Below are positions 24,572-33,754 of a stretch of DNA of 44,823 bases, one piece after another. The notes below the pieces were generated by a model. It was given only the letters and a program-made list of their open reading frames with translations, searched no databases and had not been told where the DNA came from. Source of the stretch: Lentibacillus lipolyticus (lineage in GTDB: Bacteria > Bacillota > Bacilli > Bacillales > Amphibacillaceae); the NCBI GenBank assembly GCA_004145795.1, contig SEIO01000023.1, positions 1 to 44,823 on the forward strand, given 5' to 3'. The position numbers and the translations under genes were made by a program. The stretch's first letter is position 1. The number at the start of each line of letters is the position of its first letter.

Positions 24572-26716
24572 ATGGTTCGAGTTGGCGTGGATGTTGGTGG
24601 TACGTTTACTGATCTAGTATTAGTGGATGAATCAGCGAATAAAATTAATGTACACAAAGTTCCTAGTACAACGCACAATCAGTCTGTGGGTGTAATTAGA
24701 GGAATAAAAGAGCTTTGCTCATTAAGTGATGTGAATGTAGAGGATATTGATTATATTTTGCACGGAACAACCGTTGCAACGAATATTACCATCGAAGGAA
24801 ATGGTGCGAAGGTGGGCATGCTGACAACCAGAAATTATCGGGACATTCTTCATATTGCCCGTCATAAAAAGAAAGAGAATTTCTCTATTCAACAAAGTCT
24901 TCCTTGGCAGGATAACCCCCTGGTGAAGCGACGGCACCGTCTTCCGATTACAGAAAAACTGCAAGCGCCAGATGGGCAAGTCCGTACCCCGATGAAGGAA
25001 GAAGAAGTACGGGATGCAGTTAAGAGATTGAAGGCAGAGAATGTGGATGTCATTATTGTTGGCTTTCTTTTTTCATTTCTGAATGATGCCCATGAAAAAC
25101 GAGCGAAAGAAATCGTTAAGGAGATGTGGCCGGAAGTAACATGTTTCACATCCAGTGAAGTTGCTCCCCGGATACGTGAATATGAACGGTTCAGTACGAC
25201 TGCAATGAACGCTTTTGTTGCACCGAAAGTGAATCAGTATATTGATAATTTGGTCGTATCACTGGAAGACGCTAACGTAAAAGGAAATTTGCAGATCATG
25301 CAGTCTTCCGGAGGGATGGCTTCTTCCCAGAAAGCTACCGTTACGCCAATGAATCTGTTGAAATCGGGACCTGCGGGAGGAGTACTGGCCGCCTCATGGT
25401 GGGGAGAGCTGGACGGGATCGAAAACGTGATTAGTGTGGATATTGGGGGTACATCTGCGGACATCTCCATCATCCCTGATAAAACGCCAAGAGTAGTAAA
25501 TCCACGAGATGCTGAAATTAACAATTATCCAGTAGTTACACCGATGCTGGAGGTAGATACGATTGGAGCTGGAGGAGGTTCTATTGCCTATGTCGATGCC
25601 GGTGGCGCATTTCGGGTTGGCCCCAAAAGTGCTGGATCAACTCCGGGACCTGCCTGTTACGGACAGGGCGGTGAGGACCCTTGCGTAACAGATGCCAATG
25701 TTGTTTTAGGAAGGCTGGATCCTGAGCAATTTTTGGGTGGTGACATTCCACTTCAGCCGGAAAAAAGCACCGAAGCCATTAAGAACAACATAGCTGATGA
25801 ATTAAATATGACGGTGGAAGAAGCAGCTCTAGGTATCTTAAAAATTATTAATAACAATATGGCCCTTTCGATTCGGGAAAATTCAGTCCGTAAAGGGATT
25901 GATCCAAGGGATTTCGCATTACTAGCTGCAGGTGGAGCAGGACCGCTTCATTCTATTGATTTGGCAGAAACGATTGGTTCGAAGGCCGTCATGGTCCCAA
26001 GCTATCCTGGAATTACAGCGTCAGCCGGCTTGTTAATCAGTGATCTGAAATACCATTTTAATGCTTCTTATATTAAACGATTGGATACGATTTCGGATGA
26101 ACTTGTCCATAACCTGGCGCAGCAGTTGCAGGAATTGGAGGAACAGGCGGAAAATCAGCTCATGCAGGATGGCATCAGTCAAGGCAATATTGCGTATGAA
26201 CGGATTTCTGAATGCCGCTATATGGGGCAGGGATTTGAGCTGCGAGTGCCTATTCCGGAGGGGCCGTTAACCAAACAAAGTGTAGAAACGATTGTTGCAA
26301 GTTTCCATCAGGTACACGAACAGGAATATGGCCATCATTTTCCTGAAAATAATGTGGAGCTCATTTCGCTGGATATCGTTGCGACTGGAAAAACACCTTC
26401 TTTTCAACTGCCTGAATTAGAAACAGGAAAGCGCGTTAACCCGAAAGAAGCGTTTATGTACGAACGCAAAACCTTTTTTGAAGTTGACGGGGAAATTAAA
26501 AGTTTGTCAACCCCTCGTTATCAGCGGGAACGACTATTGGCAAATGATCGCATAACAGGACCTGCTTCGATTATTCAGCGTGATTCTACAACGATTGTGC
26601 CGCCAAATTGGCATGTAGTCGTTTCACCGCACGGGACTTTGCTCGCAGCATCCAATAATAACGCGACGCGTACATCGCATACGACGGAAGACTATGTTAG
26701 CGAGGTGGTTGAGTGA
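24572..26716 (+). CDS. hyuA: hydantoinase/oxoprolinase family ATP-dependent hydrolase, subunit A (N-methylhydantoinase A)
   Basis: 714 aa. N-terminal actin-like ATPase part: VGVDVGGTFTDLVLVDES (residues 4-21), YILHGTTVATNITIEGNGAK; central hydantoinase A domain: SVDIGGTSADISIIPD (about 288), DTIGAGGGSIAYVDAGG, STPGPACYGQGGEDPCVTD, NSVRKGIDPRDFALLAAGGAG. The family opens cyclic amides (hydantoin, N-methylhydantoin, 5-oxoproline) with ATP, acting with HyuB. The neighbouring carbamoylsarcosine amidase-like and sarcosine oxidase genes point to N-methylhydantoin as substrate (inference). First gene of the operon; overlaps hyuB by TGATG. Confidence 0.9.
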   Translation: MVRVGVDVGGTFTDLVLVDESANKINVHKVPSTTHNQSVGVIRGIKELCSLSDVNVEDIDYILHGTTVATNITIEGNGAKVGMLTTRNYRDILHIARHKKKENFSIQQSLPWQDNPLVKRRHRLPITEKLQAPDGQVRTPMKEEEVRDAVKRLKAENVDVIIVGFLFSFLNDAHEKRAKEIVKEMWPEVTCFTSSEVAPRIREYERFSTTAMNAFVAPKVNQYIDNLVVSLEDANVKGNLQIMQSSGGMASSQKATVTPMNLLKSGPAGGVLAASWWGELDGIENVISVDIGGTSADISIIPDKTPRVVNPRDAEINNYPVVTPMLEVDTIGAGGGSIAYVDAGGAFRVGPKSAGSTPGPACYGQGGEDPCVTDANVVLGRLDPEQFLGGDIPLQPEKSTEAIKNNIADELNMTVEEAALGILKIINNNMALSIRENSVRKGIDPRDFALLAAGGAGPLHSIDLAETIGSKAVMVPSYPGITASAGLLISDLKYHFNASYIKRLDTISDELVHNLAQQLQELEEQAENQLMQDGISQGNIAYERISECRYMGQGFELRVPIPEGPLTKQSVETIVASFHQVHEQEYGHHFPENNVELISLDIVATGKTPSFQLPELETGKRVNPKEAFMYERKTFFEVDGEIKSLSTPRYQRERLLANDRITGPASIIQRDSTTIVPPNWHVVVSPHGTLLAASNNNATRTSHTTEDYVSEVVE

Positions 26717-28485
26717 TGAGTAAGCATATTGATCCGGTAACCATGCAAGTTATTGGTGGAGCGCTGGACACGATTGCAAAAGAGATGTCACACGTCATGC
26801 AGCGAATGGCCTATTCCTCTTTAATTCGTGAGTCAGAGGATCTTGGTGCCGGGGTATTCACCAGATTCGGAGAGACACTTGCGGAATCTGATTCAACACC
26901 GATGCAGCTGGGATGTCTTCCCGGCTACATTGAAGGATTTCAGGAAATAATCGGGGACAATCAGCATCCGGGCGATATCATTTGGAACAATGATCCGTAT
27001 GCTGGTGCCTCCCATTCACCTGATGTGTCCCTTAGTCAGCCTATTTTCTACGAGGGAGAATTAATTGGTTATGCTGGAACAACAGCTCACCATCTGGATA
27101 TAGGTGGTGCACAGCCAGGTTTAATTGTTGACGCTCCTGATGTTTATGCAGAGGGATTAGTATTAAATGGTGTCAAATTGTATGAAAAAGGGAAGCCAAA
27201 CGAAACACTGTTCGAAGTCATTCGGCAGAAAGTACGGACGTCCGCCCAAGTAATTGGTGACCTGGAGGCGCAAGTAGCTGCTTGCAGACTTGGGGTGAAA
27301 AGATTTACGGAACTGCTCGACAAGTATGGAAAAGATACAGTACTTGCAGCCGGAGAAGAATTGATGAATTACTCAGAGCACATGATGCGGCGAGAAATCG
27401 CCAAACTCCCGGATGGGGAATATGAAGCAGAATCATGGCTTGATGATGATGGCATCCACCTTGGTGAAACATTGAAGGTACATGTGAACGTTATTAAAAA
27501 TGGGAGTGAGTTGGAGATAGATGCCTCCAAATCTGCGGACCAGGTAGCTTCCGCCTTTAATGCTGCTTATTCCGGTGCGCTGTGTGTTGCTGTCTATAGC
27601 GTGGTTCGATCCATATTTCTTGATACTTCTACACATGAGGAATTTGTGCCGGCCAATCATGGTGTGTTTCGGCCTATTACCGTCACAGCACGGAAGGGAA
27701 GTATCTTTAATCCAATACGACCAGCAGCCACCTTTAGTCGGGCAAATCAAGTGAATACGGCCGCCGATTTAATCATCAAGGCATTGACGCCAGTTATACC
27801 GGAAAAGACGTGTGCCGGGAGTGCTGCCAATATCCAGTTTGCATCGTATTCAGGATTGGATCAGGACCAGAATTACTGGGTGTACATTGAAGTCAACGAA
27901 GGTTCTTACGGCGGCCGCCCGGAAAAGGATGGAATGGACGCGATGGATTTTAGTTCATGGAATACACGTAATAATCCGATTGAAGACCTGGATATGCACA
28001 CACCGATGATTTGCGAGCAGTATGAACTGAGAGAAGATACCGGTGGGGCTGGTAAAACACGGGGCGGCCTAGGGGTAATCCGCCGCAATCGTTTCCTGAC
28101 AGATGGGTTTATGTCCATGGAAGGAGATAAACATACCGTGAAACCATGGGGATACAATGGTGGTCTGCCAGGGACAGAAGCATCATTAATTAAAAATTCG
28201 GATACGTCGCCAGAAGAGCTCCCTTCCAAGTTAAATGGCGAACGTTTTAAAGCCGGGGAGTCTGTAAAAATCATGGTGCCGTCATCCGGTGGTTATGGTG
28301 ATCCATTGGAACGCCAGGCCAGTACGGTTTATGAAGATGTACTGGATGAAATTATTTCTGTAGAAACGGCGCTGAATGACTATGGCGTTGTCATTGAAAA
28401 CGGGAGTTTAAATAGGGAATTAACCGAAAAAAAGCGGGAAGAAATGCGTCAGCAGCGAGGAAGTCTTCCGTTATTTACCCAATAA
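26716..28485 (+). CDS. hyuB: hydantoinase/oxoprolinase subunit B (N-methylhydantoinase B)
   Basis: 589 aa HyuB family, the partner of HyuA. Seen: MQVIGGALDTIAKEMSHVM (about 9-27), SSLIRESEDLGAGVF, IWNNDPYAGASHSPDVSLSQ, TTAHHLDIGGAQPG (about 118-131), and the glycine-rich C-terminal GGAGKTRGGLGVIRRNRF and PSSGGYGDPLERQ. ATG 26716 overlaps the hyuA stop, with GAGGTGG 7 nt upstream; a GTG one codon earlier is possible. Cytoplasmic complex subunit. Confidence 0.9.
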   Translation: MSKHIDPVTMQVIGGALDTIAKEMSHVMQRMAYSSLIRESEDLGAGVFTRFGETLAESDSTPMQLGCLPGYIEGFQEIIGDNQHPGDIIWNNDPYAGASHSPDVSLSQPIFYEGELIGYAGTTAHHLDIGGAQPGLIVDAPDVYAEGLVLNGVKLYEKGKPNETLFEVIRQKVRTSAQVIGDLEAQVAACRLGVKRFTELLDKYGKDTVLAAGEELMNYSEHMMRREIAKLPDGEYEAESWLDDDGIHLGETLKVHVNVIKNGSELEIDASKSADQVASAFNAAYSGALCVAVYSVVRSIFLDTSTHEEFVPANHGVFRPITVTARKGSIFNPIRPAATFSRANQVNTAADLIIKALTPVIPEKTCAGSAANIQFASYSGLDQDQNYWVYIEVNEGSYGGRPEKDGMDAMDFSSWNTRNNPIEDLDMHTPMICEQYELREDTGGAGKTRGGLGVIRRNRFLTDGFMSMEGDKHTVKPWGYNGGLPGTEASLIKNSDTSPEELPSKLNGERFKAGESVKIMVPSSGGYGDPLERQASTVYEDVLDEIISVETALNDYGVVIENGSLNRELTEKKREEMRQQRGSLPLFTQ

Positions 28486-28537
28486 GGTGTGTACGTGTAA
28501 CACAAAAATAACATCAATTTTTGAAAGGATGAGGATC

Positions 28538-29254
28538 ATGTCAGAAGAAATGTTTGATCTGGAGCTATTACAAAAAATGTTTAAGCGTGCAAGGGAAATT
28601 TATTCGGAGCGAGGGTTTCAGAAGCGAGTAGGTTACGGAAAAAAACCAGGTATCATTACGGTCGATCTTGCAAATGCGTGGACCAGACCAGGGCATGCTT
28701 TTTCCTGTGATAACATGGAAGAGGTCATTCCGAACGTCCGTCGCCTGCTGGATGCAGCACGTGAAAAGAATGTGCCGATTTTCCACAGTACAACCGGGTA
28801 TAATTCGAATGGCTATCAGGATATCGGGCGATGGGCAGATAAAATCCCATTGGATGAATTAAAGCTTGGGGAAGATTGGTTAGACATTGATGAAAGGCTG
28901 GATCCACAGAAAGAAGAGGTCGTATTTGTCAAAAAGACGGCTAGCTGTTTTAACGGAACGCCACTGCAGTACTGGCTTACAACGCATGGGGTAGATACAC
29001 TTATTGTGGTTGGTGCGACTGCCTGTGCGTGTGTGCGGCACACATGTATGGATTCTACAGAACTCGGCTTCCGTACCATTGTCCCTGAAGGAACGATTGC
29101 TGATCGAATCCCCGGTGCTGTTGAATGGAATCTATTTGATATTGATGCGAAGTTTGGGGACGTCGATCCGCTAGACAAAGTCATTGGTTATCTCAATGGC
29201 CTGGAAACTATCCAGTCAGAGAAAGAGGATGTGAAAGAAGGATCTGTGAAGTAA
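28538..29254 (+). CDS. isochorismatase-fold amidohydrolase, N-carbamoylsarcosine amidase-like
   Basis: 238 aa cysteine hydrolase. Catalytic triad seen: Asp43 in TVDLANAWTRPGH, Lys132/133 in FVKKTASCF, and nucleophile Cys165 in GATACACVRHTCMDS; the CVR-T pattern and DLANAW match N-carbamoylsarcosine amidohydrolase (GATTSGCVRAT-like). That enzyme splits N-carbamoylsarcosine into sarcosine, CO2 and ammonia, exactly the product line of N-methylhydantoinase encoded just upstream. ATG 28538 follows AAAGGATGAGG; the frame is open to 28487 but lacks a start. Other carbamoyl- or ureido-acid substrates remain possible. Confidence 0.83.
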   Translation: MSEEMFDLELLQKMFKRAREIYSERGFQKRVGYGKKPGIITVDLANAWTRPGHAFSCDNMEEVIPNVRRLLDAAREKNVPIFHSTTGYNSNGYQDIGRWADKIPLDELKLGEDWLDIDERLDPQKEEVVFVKKTASCFNGTPLQYWLTTHGVDTLIVVGATACACVRHTCMDSTELGFRTIVPEGTIADRIPGAVEWNLFDIDAKFGDVDPLDKVIGYLNGLETIQSEKEDVKEGSVK

Positions 29255-29272
29255 TACCCTTATTTTAAAAAC

Positions 29273-29316
29273 GGAGTGGCAAATGTCCTGAACACAGACA
29301 TTTGCCATTCCACTCC
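29273..29316. other. long intercistronic hairpin between amidase and symporter genes
   Basis: GGAGTGGCAAATGTC pairs with GACATTTGCCATTCCACTCC (about 15 bp, small bulge). No T run follows on the plus strand; on the minus strand GTTTTTAAAA follows, so it could be a minus-strand terminator, but no minus-strand gene leads into it. It may weaken expression of the symporter relative to the enzymes. Confidence 0.55.
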
Positions 29317-29449
29317 AATAACGACGTCATGAACGAACGTCTGTCTCCTGCACTCCTCAGCTGTTAATGGATCATTTGTTTTTTCGACTATCCGTGAGAA
29401 GAAGCCCTGAATAAGGAATAGACACTATAAAAGAGGTGATTCCTTGCAT

Positions 29450-29569
29450 ATGGTCATTCTTTACTATGTGATCTGTGTTGGTGGTACGTTAATTGCTTCC
29501 ATATTATATATGAATAAGTATTGGACAGAAGCGAAGCTAGAAAAGTTTATCAAAGGGGAATCTGATTAA
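29450..29569 (+). CDS. small accessory protein of the SSS symporter, 39 aa
   Basis: A 39-codon frame with one hydrophobic segment (VILYYVICVGGTLIASILY, residues 2-20) and a charged tail ending KFIKGESD. AGAGGTGA lies upstream (a TTG at 29444 is an alternative start), and its TAA directly abuts the ATG of the symporter, so the two are translationally coupled. Tiny single-span proteins encoded just before sodium:solute symporters are known as symporter small accessory proteins; I assign it by this position and layout, not by sequence match. Confidence 0.7.
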   Translation: MVILYYVICVGGTLIASILYMNKYWTEAKLEKFIKGESD

Positions 29570-31033
29570 ATGGGCAGTGTAATAGTTACGGTTATGGTTG
29601 CTTTTGCCCTTTTTTTAGCCTTTTTGCTTACCATTGGCTATATATCTTCTAAAAAAACGAAGTCTACAGCCGACTTTGCGCTTGGAAATAGAAAGATGGG
29701 TCCTCTTATCGTAGCTGCAACCATGATTGCCACCTATGGAAGTGCGAGTAGTTATTTGGGGAATCCTGGTCTCGCGTATGAATATGGTTGGCCAATGGCA
29801 TGGATCTGGGTTGGCTGCGTGATAGGCATTGTGGTTCCAATCTTGTTTTTTGGGCCAAGGATGAGAACCATTAGCGTTCGATTAAATACATTAACCGTTC
29901 CGGATTTTTTGGGGGAAATATACGAAAGCAAGCCTTTACAATTAATTATTTCTCTTGGAATTTTAATATTTTATACTCCTATGATGATCGCGCAGTTCAA
30001 GGGGGTTGGCGTGTTATTTAGTACTTTCTTTGGAGCGTCTTTTGACTGGCCAATAATCGTACTTGGGGTTATTCTTATCATATTTTCATCTAAAGGTGGA
30101 TTTGTAACGGTTGCATGGACAGATGCTGCCCAAAGTATCTTTATGGCGGCACTGATGCTATTCATTGTTCCGGCAAGTATATACGTCGTCGGTGGATGGA
30201 GTGCGATGAATGAGAAACTGAATGCTGTCGACACCGCCCTCACGGGGATTTTTGACCCTATTATGTATACGCCTGTAACTGTACTTTTTATGATTATTTA
30301 TTATGGACTCTGGCAAATTGGTCAGCCGTATATGAGTATCAGGCTTTTTGCACTAAAGGATGTAAAGAGTTTTAGAAAAGTCGTTATTTATGTCATTTTA
30401 TTTACTGTTGTCATAAGTGGGGGAATGTGGGCCGGGTTCTCTGGAAGAATTTTGTTCCCGGATTTGCAGCAAGCAGACGCTGTATTGCCCATGTTTATCA
30501 ATACGTATTTTCCAACTTATATAGGTGCGTTAGTAGTTATCGGCGTATTATCAGCCGTGCTTACAACTGTTTCATCTATTTTACATTCTGTAGGTACAAC
30601 GGTAGGCTATGATTTAATTCAAAAGTGTTTTCGTGTAAAACTGACTGATAAACAGAGTCTCCGCGTTTCGCAAATTAGTACGTTGACGATTGGAGGGGTT
30701 GCGATTATTGGCGCATTATTTCAAACGCCTGAATTTCTTTCCATTCTAGTGTATGGTGCATTGGGAGGAATGGGTTCCCTTGTAGTGGGGCCAGTTATTA
30801 TGGCGGTATTTGATCGAAAAGCTACGAAGGAAGGAGCCATTATCGCTGCTCTCTCGGGTGTTGTTGTGTTCATCACCTTTCTAGCATTTTATAATGTTTG
30901 GATTTCGGGTTCACTTGGAATGATCGTTTCCATTATCAGTGCTTTCGTGTGCAACAGGCTTTTCGGAACGCCATCGTCAACGTTAAAAAGCATTCACAAA
31001 GACTTTAACACAGAAGAAACAGAAGCGGTTTAA
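29570..31033 (+). CDS. sodium:solute symporter (SSS/PutP family)
   Basis: 487 aa, about 13 membrane spans. Marks: GYISSKKTKSTADFALGNRK (early cytoplasmic loop of SSS), ATMIATYGSASSYLGNPGLAY (Na+-site region, about 50-70), GGFVTVAWTDAAQSIFM (about 178, classic SSS signature) and SAVLTTVSSILHSVGTT (about 330). Na+-driven import of an organic solute. AAGGGGA precedes the ATG inside the small upstream gene. Placed after the N-methylhydantoin genes, it most likely imports the pathway substrate (creatinine, N-methylhydantoin, hydantoin or similar; inference). Confidence 0.85.
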   Translation: MGSVIVTVMVAFALFLAFLLTIGYISSKKTKSTADFALGNRKMGPLIVAATMIATYGSASSYLGNPGLAYEYGWPMAWIWVGCVIGIVVPILFFGPRMRTISVRLNTLTVPDFLGEIYESKPLQLIISLGILIFYTPMMIAQFKGVGVLFSTFFGASFDWPIIVLGVILIIFSSKGGFVTVAWTDAAQSIFMAALMLFIVPASIYVVGGWSAMNEKLNAVDTALTGIFDPIMYTPVTVLFMIIYYGLWQIGQPYMSIRLFALKDVKSFRKVVIYVILFTVVISGGMWAGFSGRILFPDLQQADAVLPMFINTYFPTYIGALVVIGVLSAVLTTVSSILHSVGTTVGYDLIQKCFRVKLTDKQSLRVSQISTLTIGGVAIIGALFQTPEFLSILVYGALGGMGSLVVGPVIMAVFDRKATKEGAIIAALSGVVVFITFLAFYNVWISGSLGMIVSIISAFVCNRLFGTPSSTLKSIHKDFNTEETEAV

Positions 31034-31062
31034 TACTTCATGGGATAAAGAAGTAATTGCTT

Positions 31063-31102
31063 AAAAACAGGGTAACCCCTATATTGGGATTACCCTGTTT
31101 TT
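31063..31102. terminator. bidirectional Rho-independent terminator
   Basis: AAAAACAGGGTAA pairs with TTACCCTGTTTTT. It serves the symporter gene on the plus strand and the ArgE/DapE gene on the minus strand. Confidence 0.88.
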
Positions 31103-31165
31103 CTGCGACACGTGGACGGTGAGAGACGTTTTCACCGATTGCAATATCTGCTTGGCATGCTATCA

Positions 31166-32299
31166 TTACGTTGCATAAGCAAGTATTAATTTTTTATAAA
31201 AATCAATGGATCTTAAGTAGGCGTTCACATCAACATATTCATTTGGCTGATGTGCCAGTTTTTCGTTACCGGGACCGTAGATCAGTGTGGGGATTCTACT
31301 TTCGGGATTTAAAACCGCGCCGTCTGTATAGTAGGGGACCCCGCAAACGGCGTCGGCATTCGCTTCCTTCAGACCCAAAGCCGTTGTAATAATGGGACTT
31401 GATGCGTTCGTCAAGATCGATGGTCGATTCAGCCGTTCATGCATCTCAAATGCTGGGGCATCTTCATCGGAAAATAAGTCTTGTAACCGCTGCTTCAGTT
31501 CTGCAAATAATTCTTCATGGGATTGTGGGGCCACGGTTCTGATATCTATATTCAAGGTGCAACGGTCCGGGATGACGTTCGTTTGCACGCCTCCTTCCAT
31601 TTTATTCGCTGAAACGCTGCTTTCACCAAGGGGGTGTTTGGTAATTTTCCAGTCTAATTTTAACGATTCAACGATTTGGATCACTCGGCCCATCCATTCA
31701 ACCGCATTGATTCCTTCATCCGGCATCGATCCGTGAGCTGTCTTTCCGAAAGTGACTACTTCCACCCATAACGCACCTTTATGTCCTACGCTCACTTTTT
31801 CGTTGGTCGGCTCACCGATCACTAAAGCTTCGACATCACGCATATCTTCATCTTGTAAATACTGCCGTGCGCCACAGCTGTCCACCTCTTCACCGGCTGT
31901 TGCCAGGAAAACAATCTCCTTTGACAATGCTCTCTTTTCCTGAAAAATAGATTCCACCGCGAGAAACATAGCCGCGAGACCGCTTTTCATATCAGAGGCA
32001 CCGCGTCCGTATAGCTTATCTCCAACCAGTTCGCCGGAAAACGGTGCATATTCCCATGGCTGCTCACCGACTAAAACCGTATCCATATGGCCGCAGAGAA
32101 TGATTTTCCCTTTATCTTTCCCGTTTAAGGAAACGTCAAAATTGCTCCTACCCGATTCAATATCAGTGATGTTATAAGCTAAACCTGTTTCTTTACATCT
32201 TTCGGCAAATATTTTAGCCACTTGGCTCTCATTGCCTGGTGGGTTGGTACTGTCCATTTGGATCAGTTCTTGCAGGAATTTAATGGATTCTTTTTCCAT
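31166..32299 (-). CDS. M20 family metallopeptidase, ArgE/DapE-type deacylase
   Basis: 377 aa, two-zinc M20 amidase. Seen: MDSTNPPGNESQVA, ILCGHMDTV (first zinc His/catalytic Asp, about 68-76), YGRGASDMKSGLAAM (bridging Asp), LATAGEEVDSCGA (catalytic Glu and zinc Glu), IGEPTNEKVSVGHKGALW and GPGNEKLAHQPNEYV (last zinc His). Family members cut N-acyl or N-carbamoyl groups from amino acids or dipeptides. AGGAGG precedes the ATG. Second gene of a minus-strand pair after soxA; the exact substrate is unknown, though an N-acyl or N-carbamoyl amino acid fits the neighbourhood. Confidence 0.85.
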   Translation of the reverse strand: MEKESIKFLQELIQMDSTNPPGNESQVAKIFAERCKETGLAYNITDIESGRSNFDVSLNGKDKGKIILCGHMDTVLVGEQPWEYAPFSGELVGDKLYGRGASDMKSGLAAMFLAVESIFQEKRALSKEIVFLATAGEEVDSCGARQYLQDEDMRDVEALVIGEPTNEKVSVGHKGALWVEVVTFGKTAHGSMPDEGINAVEWMGRVIQIVESLKLDWKITKHPLGESSVSANKMEGGVQTNVIPDRCTLNIDIRTVAPQSHEELFAELKQRLQDLFSDEDAPAFEMHERLNRPSILTNASSPIITTALGLKEANADAVCGVPYYTDGAVLNPESRIPTLIYGPGNEKLAHQPNEYVDVNAYLRSIDFYKKLILAYAT

Positions 32300-32387
32300 T
32301 TGGCTTACCTCCTATTACGACAAAATTCGGACAGAGGAGGGTCATTATCGCCTCCCCTATCCATATCCATTCAACGTGTTATTTCGA

Positions 32388-33554
32388 TTAAATTGTCTTT
32401 GAAACATGGTCTTGTAAGCTTGGACGTGTTGCTGAAAAGAGGGAGATATCATGATTCGTTATACCAGTAGTCGCTAATTGGCTTAAGATCTCCCCGACAA
32501 CACTTGAAAATTTGTACCCATGACCGGAAAATCCAGCAGCAATAGCCACATGCGCATGTTCCGGATGCAAGTCAATAATGAAATTTTCATCTGGTGTGTT
32601 CGTGAACATACAAGCTTTTCCCACATTTAATTTCCCAGCTGCCTGTGGCATAAACGTTTCTAAGAATCCGCGAATGTCCCCCTCGTCTTTCGGATAAATA
32701 CCAAATTCACGATTCATATATTCGGGCTCCAGCTCTTCACCGGCATCATAACGACCAATCTTCAATCCTGTTCCATCAACGCTTGGGAAGCCGTAATAGA
32801 TTCCCGTCGGCAAGTCAACGAAAAAGCCTGGGAATTCATCAGCTTGATATAAAGATTCGTCGGCATCAAACCAGCCGATTGTTTGGCGGCTTGGCTGAAG
32901 CGGTAACTCAAGGTTTAGTTTAGATAATAGTTTTCTGTTCCACGCTCCAGCGCTGACAATTAGTTTATCTGCGGTGTAGGACCCCACCTTCGTTTGGACG
33001 GTCACGGTGTTTTCAAAGATTTCAAGATCCTCAACAGGTGTATTGGTTATTAAATCAGCTCCAGAGTGCGTTGCCAGCCTACGAAAAGCACGGATACAAT
33101 TCCCACTGAACAGGACACCTGCTTCCGGTTCATAGCATCCGAAGTGTCCTTCAGGAGCATTAATTCCTGGCCAGCGCTTATTGATTTCCTCGCCATGATC
33201 AAATGTATCAATCGGTAAGGAATATTTTTGTCCGCCGGCGATTGCTTGGTTAACAAAGTCCGAACCTCTCGGGCCGAACGTTACTACGCCCGTTTTTCGG
33301 AATATCGTCTCCGAAGTTTTTTGCTGCAGATCATCCCATAGTTCCTGCGCCCGGATGGCAAGCGGGACATACTCGAAACCTTCCCCGCACGCATGGCGAA
33401 TAAGGCGGGTATCACCGCTGTGACTTCCGTTTTCATGTGGTGGGTCAAAAGCATCGATAAGCAACGTTTTCGTTCCTTCCTTAGCTAGATAATACCCAGC
33501 GGCCATCCCCATTGAACCAGCTCCAACAACAATCACATCATAGTGTGACGTCAT
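32388..33554 (-). CDS. soxA: monomeric sarcosine oxidase
   Basis: 388 aa FAD flavoprotein very close to Bacillus MSOX: DVIVVGAGSMGMAAGYYLA (Rossmann), DAFDPPHENGSHSGDTRLIR (with the re-face Arg), TGVVTFGPRG, VSAGAWNRKLLSKLNLELPL and IIDLHPEHAHVAIAAGFSG near the end. Cys313 in GKACMFTNTPDENF matches the cysteine that binds FAD covalently. Near Lys265 of MSOX the sequence reads GLKIGRYDAG where Bacillus MSOX has GLKLGYHTFG, so the His269 counterpart seems to be Tyr. It oxidises sarcosine to glycine, formaldehyde and H2O2. AAGGAGAGA precedes the ATG. It completes the N-methylhydantoin route encoded on the plus strand. Confidence 0.88.
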   Translation of the reverse strand: MTSHYDVIVVGAGSMGMAAGYYLAKEGTKTLLIDAFDPPHENGSHSGDTRLIRHACGEGFEYVPLAIRAQELWDDLQQKTSETIFRKTGVVTFGPRGSDFVNQAIAGGQKYSLPIDTFDHGEEINKRWPGINAPEGHFGCYEPEAGVLFSGNCIRAFRRLATHSGADLITNTPVEDLEIFENTVTVQTKVGSYTADKLIVSAGAWNRKLLSKLNLELPLQPSRQTIGWFDADESLYQADEFPGFFVDLPTGIYYGFPSVDGTGLKIGRYDAGEELEPEYMNREFGIYPKDEGDIRGFLETFMPQAAGKLNVGKACMFTNTPDENFIIDLHPEHAHVAIAAGFSGHGYKFSSVVGEILSQLATTGITNHDISLFSATRPSLQDHVSKTI

Positions 33555-33705
33555 GATACATCTCTCCTTTACGAATTAGATGATAAAATAAATAATTCCA
33601 GTTGATAAAGCGTTTTCATCATTTTCCGAAGTCTAACGAATGCCCCCTCGTTTGCCCCCTTTGTGTGTGCTTTTATAGCAGATAGGAAAGTATTCATACT
33701 TCTTC

Positions 33706-33754
33706 CTGCATAAGTGCAACAAAGGCTTGTCGATAAGCCAAGTTTTCTAAAAAG
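33706..33754. repeat. dispersed element, copy A (GCAACAAAGGC ... AGTTTTCTAAAAAG)
   Basis: CTGCATAA-GT-GCAACAAAGGC, then a GGCTT/AAGCC hairpin, then CAAGTTTTCTAAAAAG. The same blocks recur at 39163-39225. Nothing shows which strand is functional. Confidence 0.6.

Noticed and set aside
33706-33754. Assignment of the dispersed element to guanidine, preQ1, THF or xanthine riboswitch classes
   Set aside because: I compared the conserved blocks with what I remember of these consensus sequences and none fits; left as an unassigned element.
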